A stretch of 21,415 nt of DNA, taken from positions 1-21,415 of the forward strand of contig DASTSL010000095.1 of the NCBI GenBank assembly GCA_035760705.1. The letters are read 5' to 3'. The notes under the pieces are model-generated. The model saw only the letters and a program-made list of their open reading frames with translations. It was not told the origin of the DNA and made no database searches. The position numbers were made by a program, and so were the translations under genes. Below are positions 7,490-14,039 of the stretch, piece after piece (position 1 is the first letter of the stretch; every line of letters starts with the position of its first letter). Origin of the DNA: Allomeiothermus sp035760705 (lineage in GTDB: Bacteria; Deinococcota; Deinococci; Deinococcales; Thermaceae).

Positions 7490-7505
7490 ACAAATATATA
7501 TTTGT
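7490..7505. promoter_or_regulatory. Perfect 16-bp palindrome, probable ArsR-family operator
   Basis: ACAAATATATATTTGT is its own reverse complement and is strikingly AT-rich in a GC-rich region. It lies immediately upstream of the TATACT box of arsR, where bound repressor would block RNA polymerase. ArsR/SmtB operators are typically AT-rich dyads at this position. Confidence 0.7.
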
Positions 7506-7686
7506 ATGTGAATTGGACCCTGCATCTGCCCATTCGTTGTCATCCTGATCTGCTGTATCTCCCCGCTGGGGAGACGTTGAGCGCTTCGGGGCTGGCTGCG
7601 CTCGACCGGACCGGATTGAATACTGGGCCCCGCGTGCAGAGTAAAGCAGGGCGTTCAGCCGTCACGGCCTCGAGCCAACCCCCTCG

Positions 7687-7692
7687 TATACT
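7687..7692 (+). promoter_or_regulatory. -10 box of the SpoIID-domain gene (leaderless)
   Basis: TATACT ends seven bases before ATG 7700, placing the transcription start at the initiation codon. No clear -35 hexamer is visible. Confidence 0.55.
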
Positions 7693-7699
7693 GTTTGAG

Positions 7700-8842
7700 A
7701 TGACCCTGCCGCGCTGGCTATTCGCCTTGGCCGTTTTCCTGGCCGTGGGCCTGGCCCAGCAGCCCGATCTTTCGCTGCGGGTGCTGTTGCAAGAGGCCTC
7801 GAGCGCCCAGGTGACGCTCGGCAATTACCAGCGGATCAGCGCCGGGGGCCAGCAGGCTTTCCCCGGCGGCACGGTGGGGCTCGCCCAGAGCGGCGGCAAC
7901 GTGCTGATAGACGGGCAGAGCGTAGGGCCCTGGGCCGAGCTGGCCGGGGATGGCTTCGCTCTGGGGGGCAAGCCTTACCGCGGGAGCCTGCTGGCGGTGG
8001 CCCAGAACGGGCGGCTCTTGCTCATCAACCGGGTCTGGCTCGAGGATTACCTCTTAGGGGTAGTGCCCGCCGAGGTCCCGCGCTCCTTCCCCGACGCGGT
8101 GCTACAAGCCCAGGCCATCCTGGCCCGCACCTTCGCGCTCTACCGGCTCAACCCCAGCGGCCTCTACGACCTCTGCGCCGACGAACGCTGCCAGGTCTAC
8201 GGCGGGCGCGGGGTGGAGACCCCCGAGCACACCGCCGCCGTGCAGGCTACCCGCACCCTCATCGTGAGCTACGCGAACCAGCCCATCACCGCCGTCTATC
8301 ACGCCGATTCGGGCGGCTACACCGCCGCCGCCGAGGAGGTCTGGGGCCGGGCCGTTCCCTACTTGTTGCCGCGCCCCGATCCCTATTCGCAAAGCCCCAA
8401 AAGCCCCTGGGCACTCACCCTCTCGCCGACTGCGGTGGCCCAGCGGCTCTTGGCCCAGGGCGCTTCAGTGGGGGAGGTGTTGGGGCTCGAGGCCCTGGCC
8501 TACACCGACTCGGGCCGCCCCTCGCGCATCCGCGTACGGGGCAGCCTGCGCACGGTCGAGCTCGCCGGGGCCGAGGCCACCCGTTTTCTGCGGGCCTTGG
8601 GCTTACCCTCCACCCGCATCTCGATCAGCGGCTGGCAGGTGAGCGGGCGTGGGGTGGGTCACGGGGTAGGGATGAGCCAGTGGGGGGCCAAGGGCTTCGC
8701 CCAACAGGGCTGGGACTTCCGCCAGATCCTCGGCTACTACTATCCGGGCACCTTCCTCAGCGGCTTTGACGTGGTGAGTGGGCTCCACAACAAGCTCTTG
8801 GCGGCGGGTTATCCGGTCGGACCCGCGGTCGCCCAGCAATAA
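7700..8842 (+). CDS. Secreted SpoIID/LytB-domain protein (probable peptidoglycan lytic enzyme)
   Basis: ATG 7700 begins a clean Sec signal peptide (LPRWLFALAVFLAVGLAQQ) and follows a -10 box; the same frame is open further upstream (from 7484) but that part does not look coding. The 380-residue protein has the SpoIID core: VVPAEVPRSFPDAVLQAQAI with the likely catalytic Glu125, then ARTFALYRL, the CADERCQVYGG cysteine pair, AVYHADSGGYT and, near the end, GRGVGHGVGMSQWGAKGFAQ with His321, finishing in ILGYYYPGT. SpoIID of sporulating Bacilli is a lytic transglycosylase acting on peptide-free glycan; this lineage does not sporulate, so a role in cell-wall turnover or division is more likely. It is divergent from arsR-sulP. 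Confidence 0.88.
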   Translation: MTLPRWLFALAVFLAVGLAQQPDLSLRVLLQEASSAQVTLGNYQRISAGGQQAFPGGTVGLAQSGGNVLIDGQSVGPWAELAGDGFALGGKPYRGSLLAVAQNGRLLLINRVWLEDYLLGVVPAEVPRSFPDAVLQAQAILARTFALYRLNPSGLYDLCADERCQVYGGRGVETPEHTAAVQATRTLIVSYANQPITAVYHADSGGYTAAAEEVWGRAVPYLLPRPDPYSQSPKSPWALTLSPTAVAQRLLAQGASVGEVLGLEALAYTDSGRPSRIRVRGSLRTVELAGAEATRFLRALGLPSTRISISGWQVSGRGVGHGVGMSQWGAKGFAQQGWDFRQILGYYYPGTFLSGFDVVSGLHNKLLAAGYPVGPAVAQQ

Positions 8843-8895
8843 CCAGGCTGACCTCGAGCCCTTTCCAAATCCCATCCTCATCGCTAAAAAACCCC

Positions 8896-8930
8896 TTGCG
8901 CAGTGGCGTTATTCTGATATGATCAGAATA
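8896..8930 (+). promoter_or_regulatory. Promoter with a perfect dyad over the -10 box
   Basis: TTGCGC (8896-8901) and TATGAT (8918-8923) are 16 bases apart, with ATG 8932 eight bases later, so the gene is probably leaderless. The arms TATTCTGAT (8910-8918) and ATCAGAATA (8922-8930) are exact inverted repeats around a 3-base centre and cover the -10 box. This is a strong operator candidate; the cognate regulator is not identifiable from the window. Confidence 0.7.
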
Positions 8931-8931
8931 T

Positions 8932-9339
8932 ATGCTTACGGTTTCACCTATTGATAAAATACCCCTGCTCTACGGCACCCGGACGCTCGTGTTGAATGCC
9001 CCCGAGGGTTACCTCGAGTCCTTGCAAGAAGCCGCCCAGGGCGTGGAATTGCTCAGACGGTCCACCGTCAGCGAGGCCAGTTGCGACGTGGTGGAAGTGT
9101 TCGTGCGCTCCGAGGCCGAGCTTCGCGCCGCTTTGCCCGGTGCGCTGGCTGCCCTCAAACCCGGCGGGCAGTTCTGGATCGCCTACCCCCGCCGCCTGGA
9201 CAACGAGATGCACCGCGACACCGCCTGGAACCTGGTCTTCAAAGAGGGCTTGCGGGTGGTGACGGTGGTGGTTCTCGATGACGAGTGGCAGGCCATCCGC
9301 TTCCGCCCCATCGGGAAAGGGAAGGCTCGAGCCCGCTGA
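8932..9339 (+). CDS. DUF3052-like protein (Rossmann-type, function unknown)
   Basis: The 135-residue protein matches the DUF3052 pattern as I remember it from actinobacteria: LVLNAPEGYLESLQ near the start, a DVVEVFVRSEAELRAALPGA helix, LKPGGQFWIAYPRR, and a final strand pair VVTVVVLDDEWQAIRF. The arrangement looks like a shortened methyltransferase-type Rossmann fold, but the nucleotide-binding glycine loop is absent, so no enzymatic activity should be assumed. No signal peptide or membrane segment. It stands alone behind its own leaderless promoter, whose -10 box carries a perfect dyad, so it is probably tightly repressed under some condition. The family has no assigned function that I know. 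Confidence 0.75.
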   Translation: MLTVSPIDKIPLLYGTRTLVLNAPEGYLESLQEAAQGVELLRRSTVSEASCDVVEVFVRSEAELRAALPGALAALKPGGQFWIAYPRRLDNEMHRDTAWNLVFKEGLRVVTVVVLDDEWQAIRFRPIGKGKARAR

Positions 9340-9423
9340 AACCACCTACCTGCGTACTTGCGCCACGCAACCTACGGGTCTTGGAGGAGCGATCCTTAGC
9401 GCTTCGCGCCATTGATTGCCCTA

Positions 9424-9902
9424 CGCTCCCGCCACAACTGCTCGAGCGGGTGGACGAGGAAGGCGTGCAGGTTTTGGCTCCTTACCTGCAAGACCCCTGC
9501 ACCGAGAACGTGCTGCGCCTGGCCGACACCTTCCGCCGCAGCGGGCGCGATGTGGTGTTCACCCGCCAGGTGACCCGGCTCAGCGAGGTTCCCATGCCCT
9601 TCGACAGCGCGGACGTGAAGGTTAGCCTGCGCTTCCAGGAGGCCGGGCCGGGGGGCCGCCGCAGCTTCTACAACACCGACTTCCAGGCCACTTACCGCTT
9701 CAGTAACCCGCTCTCCACCCCGGCTCGGGTGCGCCTGATCTTTCCGCTCCCCGAGCAACAAGGAACCCTGCGCGGCTTCGAGCTACGGGTCAACGACCAG
9801 CCGGTGACCGACACCGACCCCTACGAGCGCTACGCCTGGGAAGCGAGCCTCGAGCCCGGCTTCTCACGCGTTAGCTGTTTGGCTGGGGGATGGCCGCGAT
9901 AA
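9424..9902 (+). pseudogene. Internal fragment of an unrecognised protein gene
   Basis: The open frame reads naturally from about LPPQLLERVDEEGVQVLAPY through PCTENVLRLADTFRRSGRDV, QVTRLSEVPMPFDSADVKVS, SFYNTDFQATYRFSNPL, ARVRLIFPLPEQQGTL and FELRVNDQPVTDTDPYERYA to SLEPG. It then turns into low-quality sequence (FSRVSCLAGGWPR) and stops. No good start codon, ribosome-binding site or promoter precedes it, and the first residues upstream look non-coding. The beta-rich DFQATYRFSNPLSTPARVRLIFPLP section looks like an extracytoplasmic domain that should continue at the C-terminus. I read this as a decayed remnant missing both ends, but a short intact gene of unknown family cannot be excluded. Confidence 0.5.
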
Positions 9903-9918
9903 GGTCCCTCCCTACGGC

Positions 9919-9951
9919 AAAAAAATTGCTCCGGGGATAGCTTCCCGGAGC
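9919..9951 (-). terminator. Rho-independent terminator of the VOC gene
   Basis: On the minus strand GCTCCGGG (9951-9944) pairs with CCCGGAGC (9935-9928) around an 8-base loop, then AA and seven T (9925-9919). It lies about 20 bases after the stop of the VOC gene. Confidence 0.85.
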
Positions 9952-9971
9952 GGGCGAAGCGGGGTCAATGC

Positions 9972-10376
9972 TCATCCCTGGCTGGGCAGAGTCTCGGCCA
10001 ACATGTAGGAGTTACCGTCGGGGTCGTAGAAGGTCGCCAGCTTGACCATCCCCGCCACGGTCTGGGTCGGCCCGGCGAAGCGCACCCCGTGGGCTTCCAG
10101 GTGGGCTCGAGCCTTCTCGATGTCGGTGATGCCGAAGGTGGGGGTGGTGTTGCCCACGCTAACCTTTTCGACTTGCGAGAGCCCGATGGTCACCTTGGGA
10201 GTGGCGGTCTTCAGCTCGCACCAGCCGATCTCCTCCATCACGTAAGCGAGCTCGAGCCCCAGTACCTCCTCATACCAGGCGATGGCCTTGTGCAGATCGC
10301 TCACGTCCACCGAGAACACAATCGTGCCGTCATAGCCCATCACTTCTGCCGACTTTGTAGCGAGGGTCTGAATCAT
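9972..10376 (-). CDS. VOC-family (glyoxalase/dioxygenase fold) protein
   Basis: The 134-residue protein has the paired beta-alpha-beta-beta-beta units of the vicinal oxygen chelate fold: VFSVDVSDLHKAIAWYEEVL then GLELAY in the first half, FGITDIEKARAHLEAHGV and the closing FYDPDGNSYMLAE in the second. The last Glu matches a usual metal ligand, while the first-strand His of glyoxalase I and dioxygenases is Ser here (VFSVDV), so metal binding is uncertain. Substrate is unknown; these proteins handle methylglyoxal, aromatics or antibiotics. ATG 10376 has an ideal site (GAAAGGAG, six bases away). It is divergent from a winged-helix regulator, which is the natural candidate for its control. Confidence 0.87.
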   Translation of the reverse strand: MIQTLATKSAEVMGYDGTIVFSVDVSDLHKAIAWYEEVLGLELAYVMEEIGWCELKTATPKVTIGLSQVEKVSVGNTTPTFGITDIEKARAHLEAHGVRFAGPTQTVAGMVKLATFYDPDGNSYMLAETLPSQG

Positions 10377-10392
10377 ACTGGCTCCTTTCAGG

Positions 10393-10426
10393 TACTATTT
10401 TTATACAAACACTACTTTTATGTCAA
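10393..10426 (-). promoter_or_regulatory. Promoter of the VOC gene with a direct repeat
   Basis: On the minus strand TTGACA (10426-10421) is followed after 15 bases by TATAAA (10405-10400). Two similar AT-rich blocks, ACTATTTTTATA (10394-10405) and ACTACTTTTATG (10411-10422), repeat 17 bases apart and overlap both hexamers. They could be two half sites for the divergent regulator. Confidence 0.55.
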
Positions 10427-10471
10427 TAGCGAAACGGGTAGTGTGGATTTCGCAAAGGAGTTTTCGCCCCT

Positions 10472-11032
10472 ATGACCGAGAAATCTCCACCCGTTCTCCA
10501 GCTCGTCCAGCTCGTGCATTACCGCTGGGCGCTGCCGATCTTGGCCGAACTGCACCGAGACGACGGGGCCAAGTTCGTAACCCTGGTCCAGCGTCTGGGG
10601 GTTAGCCGGGACTCGCTGAGCCGCACCCTGGAGGTGCTGATCGAGCAGGGCTGGGTCACGCGGAACCCCGGCTACGGCCACCCTCTGCGGCCCGAGTACC
10701 TGCTCACCCCCGAAGGAATGCTGCTGGGGCCGGGGGCGCTCGAGCTGATGAAGGCTTTGCGCCCGGCAAAGCTCGAGGAGGTAGCCCTGCGCAAGTGGAG
10801 CCTGCCGGTGCTGTACGCGCTCGGGCAGGGGGCCAAGCGCTTCTCGGAATTACTGGCCGCCTTGCCGGGGACCACCTCGCGGGCGCTCACCCTGGCCCTG
10901 GCCGACCTCGAGGGGGCGGGGCTGGTACGACGCGAGGTGCGCGATACCCGCCCTCCCCGCACGGCTTATCGGCTGAATCCCGAAGGAGAGCGGTTGGCGG
11001 GGAAGCTCGAGGGGTTGGTGGGGGGTGGCTGA
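10472..11032 (+). CDS. Regulator with two HxlR-like winged-helix domains
   Basis: The 186-residue protein contains two copies of an HxlR-type winged helix. The first (about 15-85) reads RWALPILAEL, KFVTLVQRLGVSRDSLSRTL, LIEQGWVTRN and a wing ending YLLTPEG. The second (about 108-183) reads KWSLPVLYALGQGAKRFSEL, TSRALTLALADLEGAGLVRR and YRLNPEGERL. Normal HxlR proteins (about 110 residues) have one and dimerise, so this chain may act as a built-in dimer. There is no cysteine, which rules out the thiol switch used by some HxlR relatives such as HypR. AAAGGAG lies 11 bases before the ATG. It is divergent from the VOC gene and probably represses it and itself. Confidence 0.82.
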   Translation: MTEKSPPVLQLVQLVHYRWALPILAELHRDDGAKFVTLVQRLGVSRDSLSRTLEVLIEQGWVTRNPGYGHPLRPEYLLTPEGMLLGPGALELMKALRPAKLEEVALRKWSLPVLYALGQGAKRFSELLAALPGTTSRALTLALADLEGAGLVRREVRDTRPPRTAYRLNPEGERLAGKLEGLVGGG

Positions 11033-11172
11033 GGGCGGAGAAGAGGGGTTGGCGCGTAGCGCTAGGAGAAAAAAAAGCCAAGCCAACCGCGGTGACCCTC
11101 TCTTGCTCCCCCTCTCCTTACCCCTTCTTTCCCTACAAAGCCCGCCAACCATAAAACTAATCCTGGTCTGCG

Positions 11173-11178
11173 TATAGT
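11173..11178 (+). promoter_or_regulatory. -10 box of the S41 gene pair (leaderless)
   Basis: TATAGT ends six bases before ATG 11185 and no ribosome-binding site is present. The -35 region is weak. Confidence 0.55.
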
Positions 11179-11184
11179 TGAGTC

Positions 11185-12495
11185 ATGCTGTTTTTCAAGA
11201 CCCCTCTGGGCAGGGTGCTGGCCCCGGCTCTGCTCGGTGTTGGGCTGGCTTTCCCCTCTGCCGCCCAGGCTGCTCCCGCACCCACCTCTTTGGCTCAGGC
11301 TCTTTTTGACCAGGGCACCTTTTTCCTGGGCTTTTACTACAACGGCCCGGCCCAGATGCCTTCGTTCCGTGAGCTGCGCCGCATCTACCAGCCCCAGCTC
11401 GACCAGGCCTGTGCCCCCAACAAGGACCGCTGTGGCTACGAGCAGGCCCACAAGGTGCTCGAGGACATCGTCCAGAAGCTGGGCGACCCCTTCACCCGCT
11501 TCGTCAGCGCCCGCGAACTCGAGGACGCCCGCCGCTATGAGCAGGGTTTGGGTCCGGTGGCTCCGCGCATCGGGGTGTGGGCCCGTGAGACCCCCAAGGG
11601 GTTGGTGGTGGTGGAGTCCTTCCCCGGTGAACCGGCCTTCGAGGCTGGCTTGCGCCGGGGCGACCTCATCACCGGCCTGGCCGGACAGCCCGCCACGCTC
11701 GCCAGGCTGGAGGAACTCGAGAAGCTTGCTACGCCGCAAAGCGGGGGGGCCACCAAGAACGCCTTCCTTCTCACCTACAGCCGCCAAGGGACCAGCCGGA
11801 GCGTGAACCTCACCGCCCGAGTGGCCCAGGAGACCATGCAGCCCCGCTACGAGCCGCTGGGCAACGTGGCCTACCTGAAGGTTTACCACTTCTACAACTC
11901 GCCCCAGTTCAGCGTGGCCGAGCGCATCTACGAGGCCGCCCGGCGGGCCGAAAGCTCGGGGGCCAAGGGGATGATCCTTGATCTGCGCGACGCGCTCACC
12001 GGCTACGACGTGGAAGCCCTGCTGGCGGCGGGGGCCTTTATCCCCAAGGCCGGGTTCATCTACGACCGGCGCTTCCAGGGCCTCGACGAGACCGTGGCGC
12101 TCGAGAGCGGCCAGGTGTTCAGCCAACGCGATGGGCAGGAGCGCGAGCCCGAGCGGGCCGTGCCCAACCCCTACCAGGCCAAGCTCCCGCTGGTGGTGCT
12201 GGTGAACCGCTACACGGTGAACTCCGCCGAGATGCTGGCCTACTTCCTCCAGACGGCGGGGCGGGCCAAGGTGGTAGGGGAGCCCACCGCCGGGGCCCTG
12301 GGGGCTTCGGGCGACGCCGAGGGGCCGCTCATCAGCGGGGACTTTATCTCGGTCTCGAGCCTCAGGATGCGGGCTTTGGACCAAACCCCTTTCCCCCTCA
12401 AGGTGACCCCGGATGTGCTGCTGCCGGAGGATCTGGAAGCCTTGAGCCGGGGGCGCGACCTGGCGTTGGAAAAAGCCCTCGAGCTGCTGAAGTAG
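11185..12495 (+). CDS. Secreted S41-family protease paralogue, predicted inactive
   Basis: This 436-residue protein has a signal peptide ending AAQAAPAP, a helical N-terminal part (FFLGFYYNGP and a CAPNKDRCGYE cysteine pair), a PDZ domain (about 130-230, GEPAFEAGLRRGDLI) and an S41 core ending in KVVGEPTAGA. Compared with the next gene, three catalytic features are changed: the His of GDGHT is Phe103 (GDPFT), the oxyanion loop DLRGNGGGS is DLRDALTGY (266-274), and the nucleophile position in the aligned block VNGESASGAEY versus VNRYTVNSAEM is Asn346, with a Ser only at 347. The CtpA catalytic Lys is also missing. It is therefore probably a pseudoprotease, perhaps binding the same partner as its neighbour. 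The frame is intact, so it is likely still made. Seven bases separate it from the second gene. Confidence 0.87.
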   Translation: MLFFKTPLGRVLAPALLGVGLAFPSAAQAAPAPTSLAQALFDQGTFFLGFYYNGPAQMPSFRELRRIYQPQLDQACAPNKDRCGYEQAHKVLEDIVQKLGDPFTRFVSARELEDARRYEQGLGPVAPRIGVWARETPKGLVVVESFPGEPAFEAGLRRGDLITGLAGQPATLARLEELEKLATPQSGGATKNAFLLTYSRQGTSRSVNLTARVAQETMQPRYEPLGNVAYLKVYHFYNSPQFSVAERIYEAARRAESSGAKGMILDLRDALTGYDVEALLAAGAFIPKAGFIYDRRFQGLDETVALESGQVFSQRDGQEREPERAVPNPYQAKLPLVVLVNRYTVNSAEMLAYFLQTAGRAKVVGEPTAGALGASGDAEGPLISGDFISVSSLRMRALDQTPFPLKVTPDVLLPEDLEALSRGRDLALEKALELLK

Positions 12496-12501
12496 GTATC
12501 T

Positions 12502-12536
12502 GATGCAAAGACATCCGATGCAAAGACATCCGATGC
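12502..12536 (+). repeat. 15-bp tandem repeat carrying start codons
   Basis: GATGCAAAGACATCC occurs at 12502-12516 and 12517-12531, and a third partial copy begins GATGC at 12532. Each copy carries an in-frame ATG (12503, 12518, 12533). The 15-base unit keeps the frame, adding MQRHP per copy. Confidence 0.95.
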
Positions 12537-13822
12537 GCAAAATCCACCGATTTTTCCTCGCCTTGGCGCTGGTTTTCGCTACTCTGGGGTTTGCCAGCCC
12601 GGCTCAAGACCTCTTCGACCAAGCCAGCTTTTACCTCGAGTTCTACTACAACGGCCCGGCCAGCGCGGACCTCAAGGAACTCACTGCGCAGTACCAGAAG
12701 AGCCTGGATACCGCCTGCGCCAACCAAAAAGAGGCCTGCTCCTACGACACCGCAGTGAGCGTGATCCAGCGCATGATCAGCGACCTGGGCGACGGCCACA
12801 CCTACTACCAGTCCCCCGAGGCTTTGGGGCGCTTCCGGCAAAATAGCCGCGGTCAGGCCCCTTCGGGTACGTTGCGGATCGGGGTGGATCACCGACCCAT
12901 TCCCGGCTCGCGCGACCGGCTGGTGGTGGACGTGGTGGAGGGCGGCCCGGCGGACCAGGCCGGGTTGCAATACGGCGACCGGATCGTGGCCCTGGACGGC
13001 AAAGCCCTGAGCGAGTACGGCAGCGACAGCGAGGTGACCCAGGCCCTCAGTCAGATGGTACAGAGCGGGCAGCCGGTGCGGCTCACCGTGCTGCGCGGCC
13101 CCCAGCGGCAGAGGCTCGAGCTCGTCGTGACCGGGCGCGAGATCAACCTGGCCCGGCTCCCCTCGCTCAAGATGCGCCCGGACGAGGTGGCGCTGCTGCG
13201 CATCCCCGACTTTCTGGCCGAGGGGCAGGTAGGGCGGCGGGTCCACGAGCTGGTGCGGCAGGCTCAAGCCGCCGGGGCCAAGGCCATGGTGCTCGATCTG
13301 CGCGGCAACGGTGGGGGCAGCGCGGTAGAGGCCCTGGTCAGCATGGCGGCCTTCGTGGACAACCCCTACGTGGCCTTCACCGACCGCCACGACGTCGAGC
13401 GCAACGAGCTGGTGGTCAAGGACGGGCGGATCACGGTGCGCAACAAAAGCGGGGCCGAGGTCACCCACCTGGACATCCCCAGCCCGGCCCGCTGGAGAGG
13501 CCCCCTGGCGGTGCTAGTGAACGGCGAAAGCGCTTCGGGGGCGGAGTATCTGGCCTCCGTGATCCAACTGGCCAAGGCCGGGGTGGTGATCGGGGAGCCC
13601 ACCGCCGGGGTGGGCAACACCACCACCCGCACCTTCGGCCTCATCAACGGGGGCGGGCTCAACATCTCCTATAACCGGGCCTTCCTGCCGGGGGGGAAAC
13701 CCTACCCGGCCCGGGTCACGCCCGATATCGCGGCCCCCAACGACCTGCGCACCCTGGCCGAGACGGGTCGCGACCTGCCGATGGAAAAAGCGCTCGAGGC
13801 GTTGTTTCTCCGAACGCAGTGA
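12503..13822 (+). CDS. Secreted S41-family protease, predicted active
   Basis: From ATG 12503 the protein has 439 residues; ATG 12533 (MRKIHRFFLALALVFATLGF) gives a more usual signal peptide, and the start is undecided. Mature domains follow the upstream paralogue: N-terminal DLFDQASFYLEFYYNGP with a cysteine pair (CANQKEAC), PDZ domain (about 130-215, GGPADQAGLQYGDRIV) and S41 core. Numbered from 12503, His99 (GDGHTYY), the glycine loop GNGGGS (268-273) and Ser345 (SASGAEY) are present. GEPTAG replaces the GKG Lys motif of CtpA, so this is a Ser/His-type S41 protein related to tricorn/IRBP-like members rather than a Ser/Lys CtpA. Likely role: periplasmic or envelope protein processing. It forms an operon with the upstream gene. 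Its last codons are duplicated exactly downstream. Confidence 0.9.
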   Translation: MQRHPMQRHPMRKIHRFFLALALVFATLGFASPAQDLFDQASFYLEFYYNGPASADLKELTAQYQKSLDTACANQKEACSYDTAVSVIQRMISDLGDGHTYYQSPEALGRFRQNSRGQAPSGTLRIGVDHRPIPGSRDRLVVDVVEGGPADQAGLQYGDRIVALDGKALSEYGSDSEVTQALSQMVQSGQPVRLTVLRGPQRQRLELVVTGREINLARLPSLKMRPDEVALLRIPDFLAEGQVGRRVHELVRQAQAAGAKAMVLDLRGNGGGSAVEALVSMAAFVDNPYVAFTDRHDVERNELVVKDGRITVRNKSGAEVTHLDIPSPARWRGPLAVLVNGESASGAEYLASVIQLAKAGVVIGEPTAGVGNTTTRTFGLINGGGLNISYNRAFLPGGKPYPARVTPDIAAPNDLRTLAETGRDLPMEKALEALFLRTQ

Positions 13823-13860
13823 GGGGTGGCGTTGTTTCTCCGAACGCAGTGAGGGGTGGC
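13801..13860 (+). repeat. 30-bp exact tandem duplication at the end of the second S41 gene
   Basis: Bases 13801-13830 and 13831-13860 are identical. The first copy encodes the last residues (LFLRTQ) and the TGA stop; the second lies wholly outside the gene. From 13861 to 14039 I see no gene and no terminator. Confidence 0.95.
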
Positions 13861-14039
13861 CGGGGGGATTCGCCAGCCGAGCAAGAAGTGCCTCACGCCC
13901 AGCGCCGCTCGAGGGCAAATCCGGGTAGACGGTCCCCGACCAGCTCCCACTCCAAAAGCCGGGGTTCGCTGTCAGGAATCACTTCCAAAAGGAGAGAGGC
14001 TTTATTCTTTTAGCCTTCCACGCAAGAGCCGATTGACCC

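Noticed and set aside
7558..7574. Hairpin TCTCCCC/GGGGAGA with a 3-base loop upstream of the SpoIID gene
   Set aside because: No T run follows and the predicted SpoIID transcript starts downstream of it, so neither terminator nor leader element is supported.
11062..12540. 492-codon minus-strand frame
   Set aside because: Antisense shadow of the first S41 gene, with His/Gly/Leu-rich low-complexity translation and no start site.
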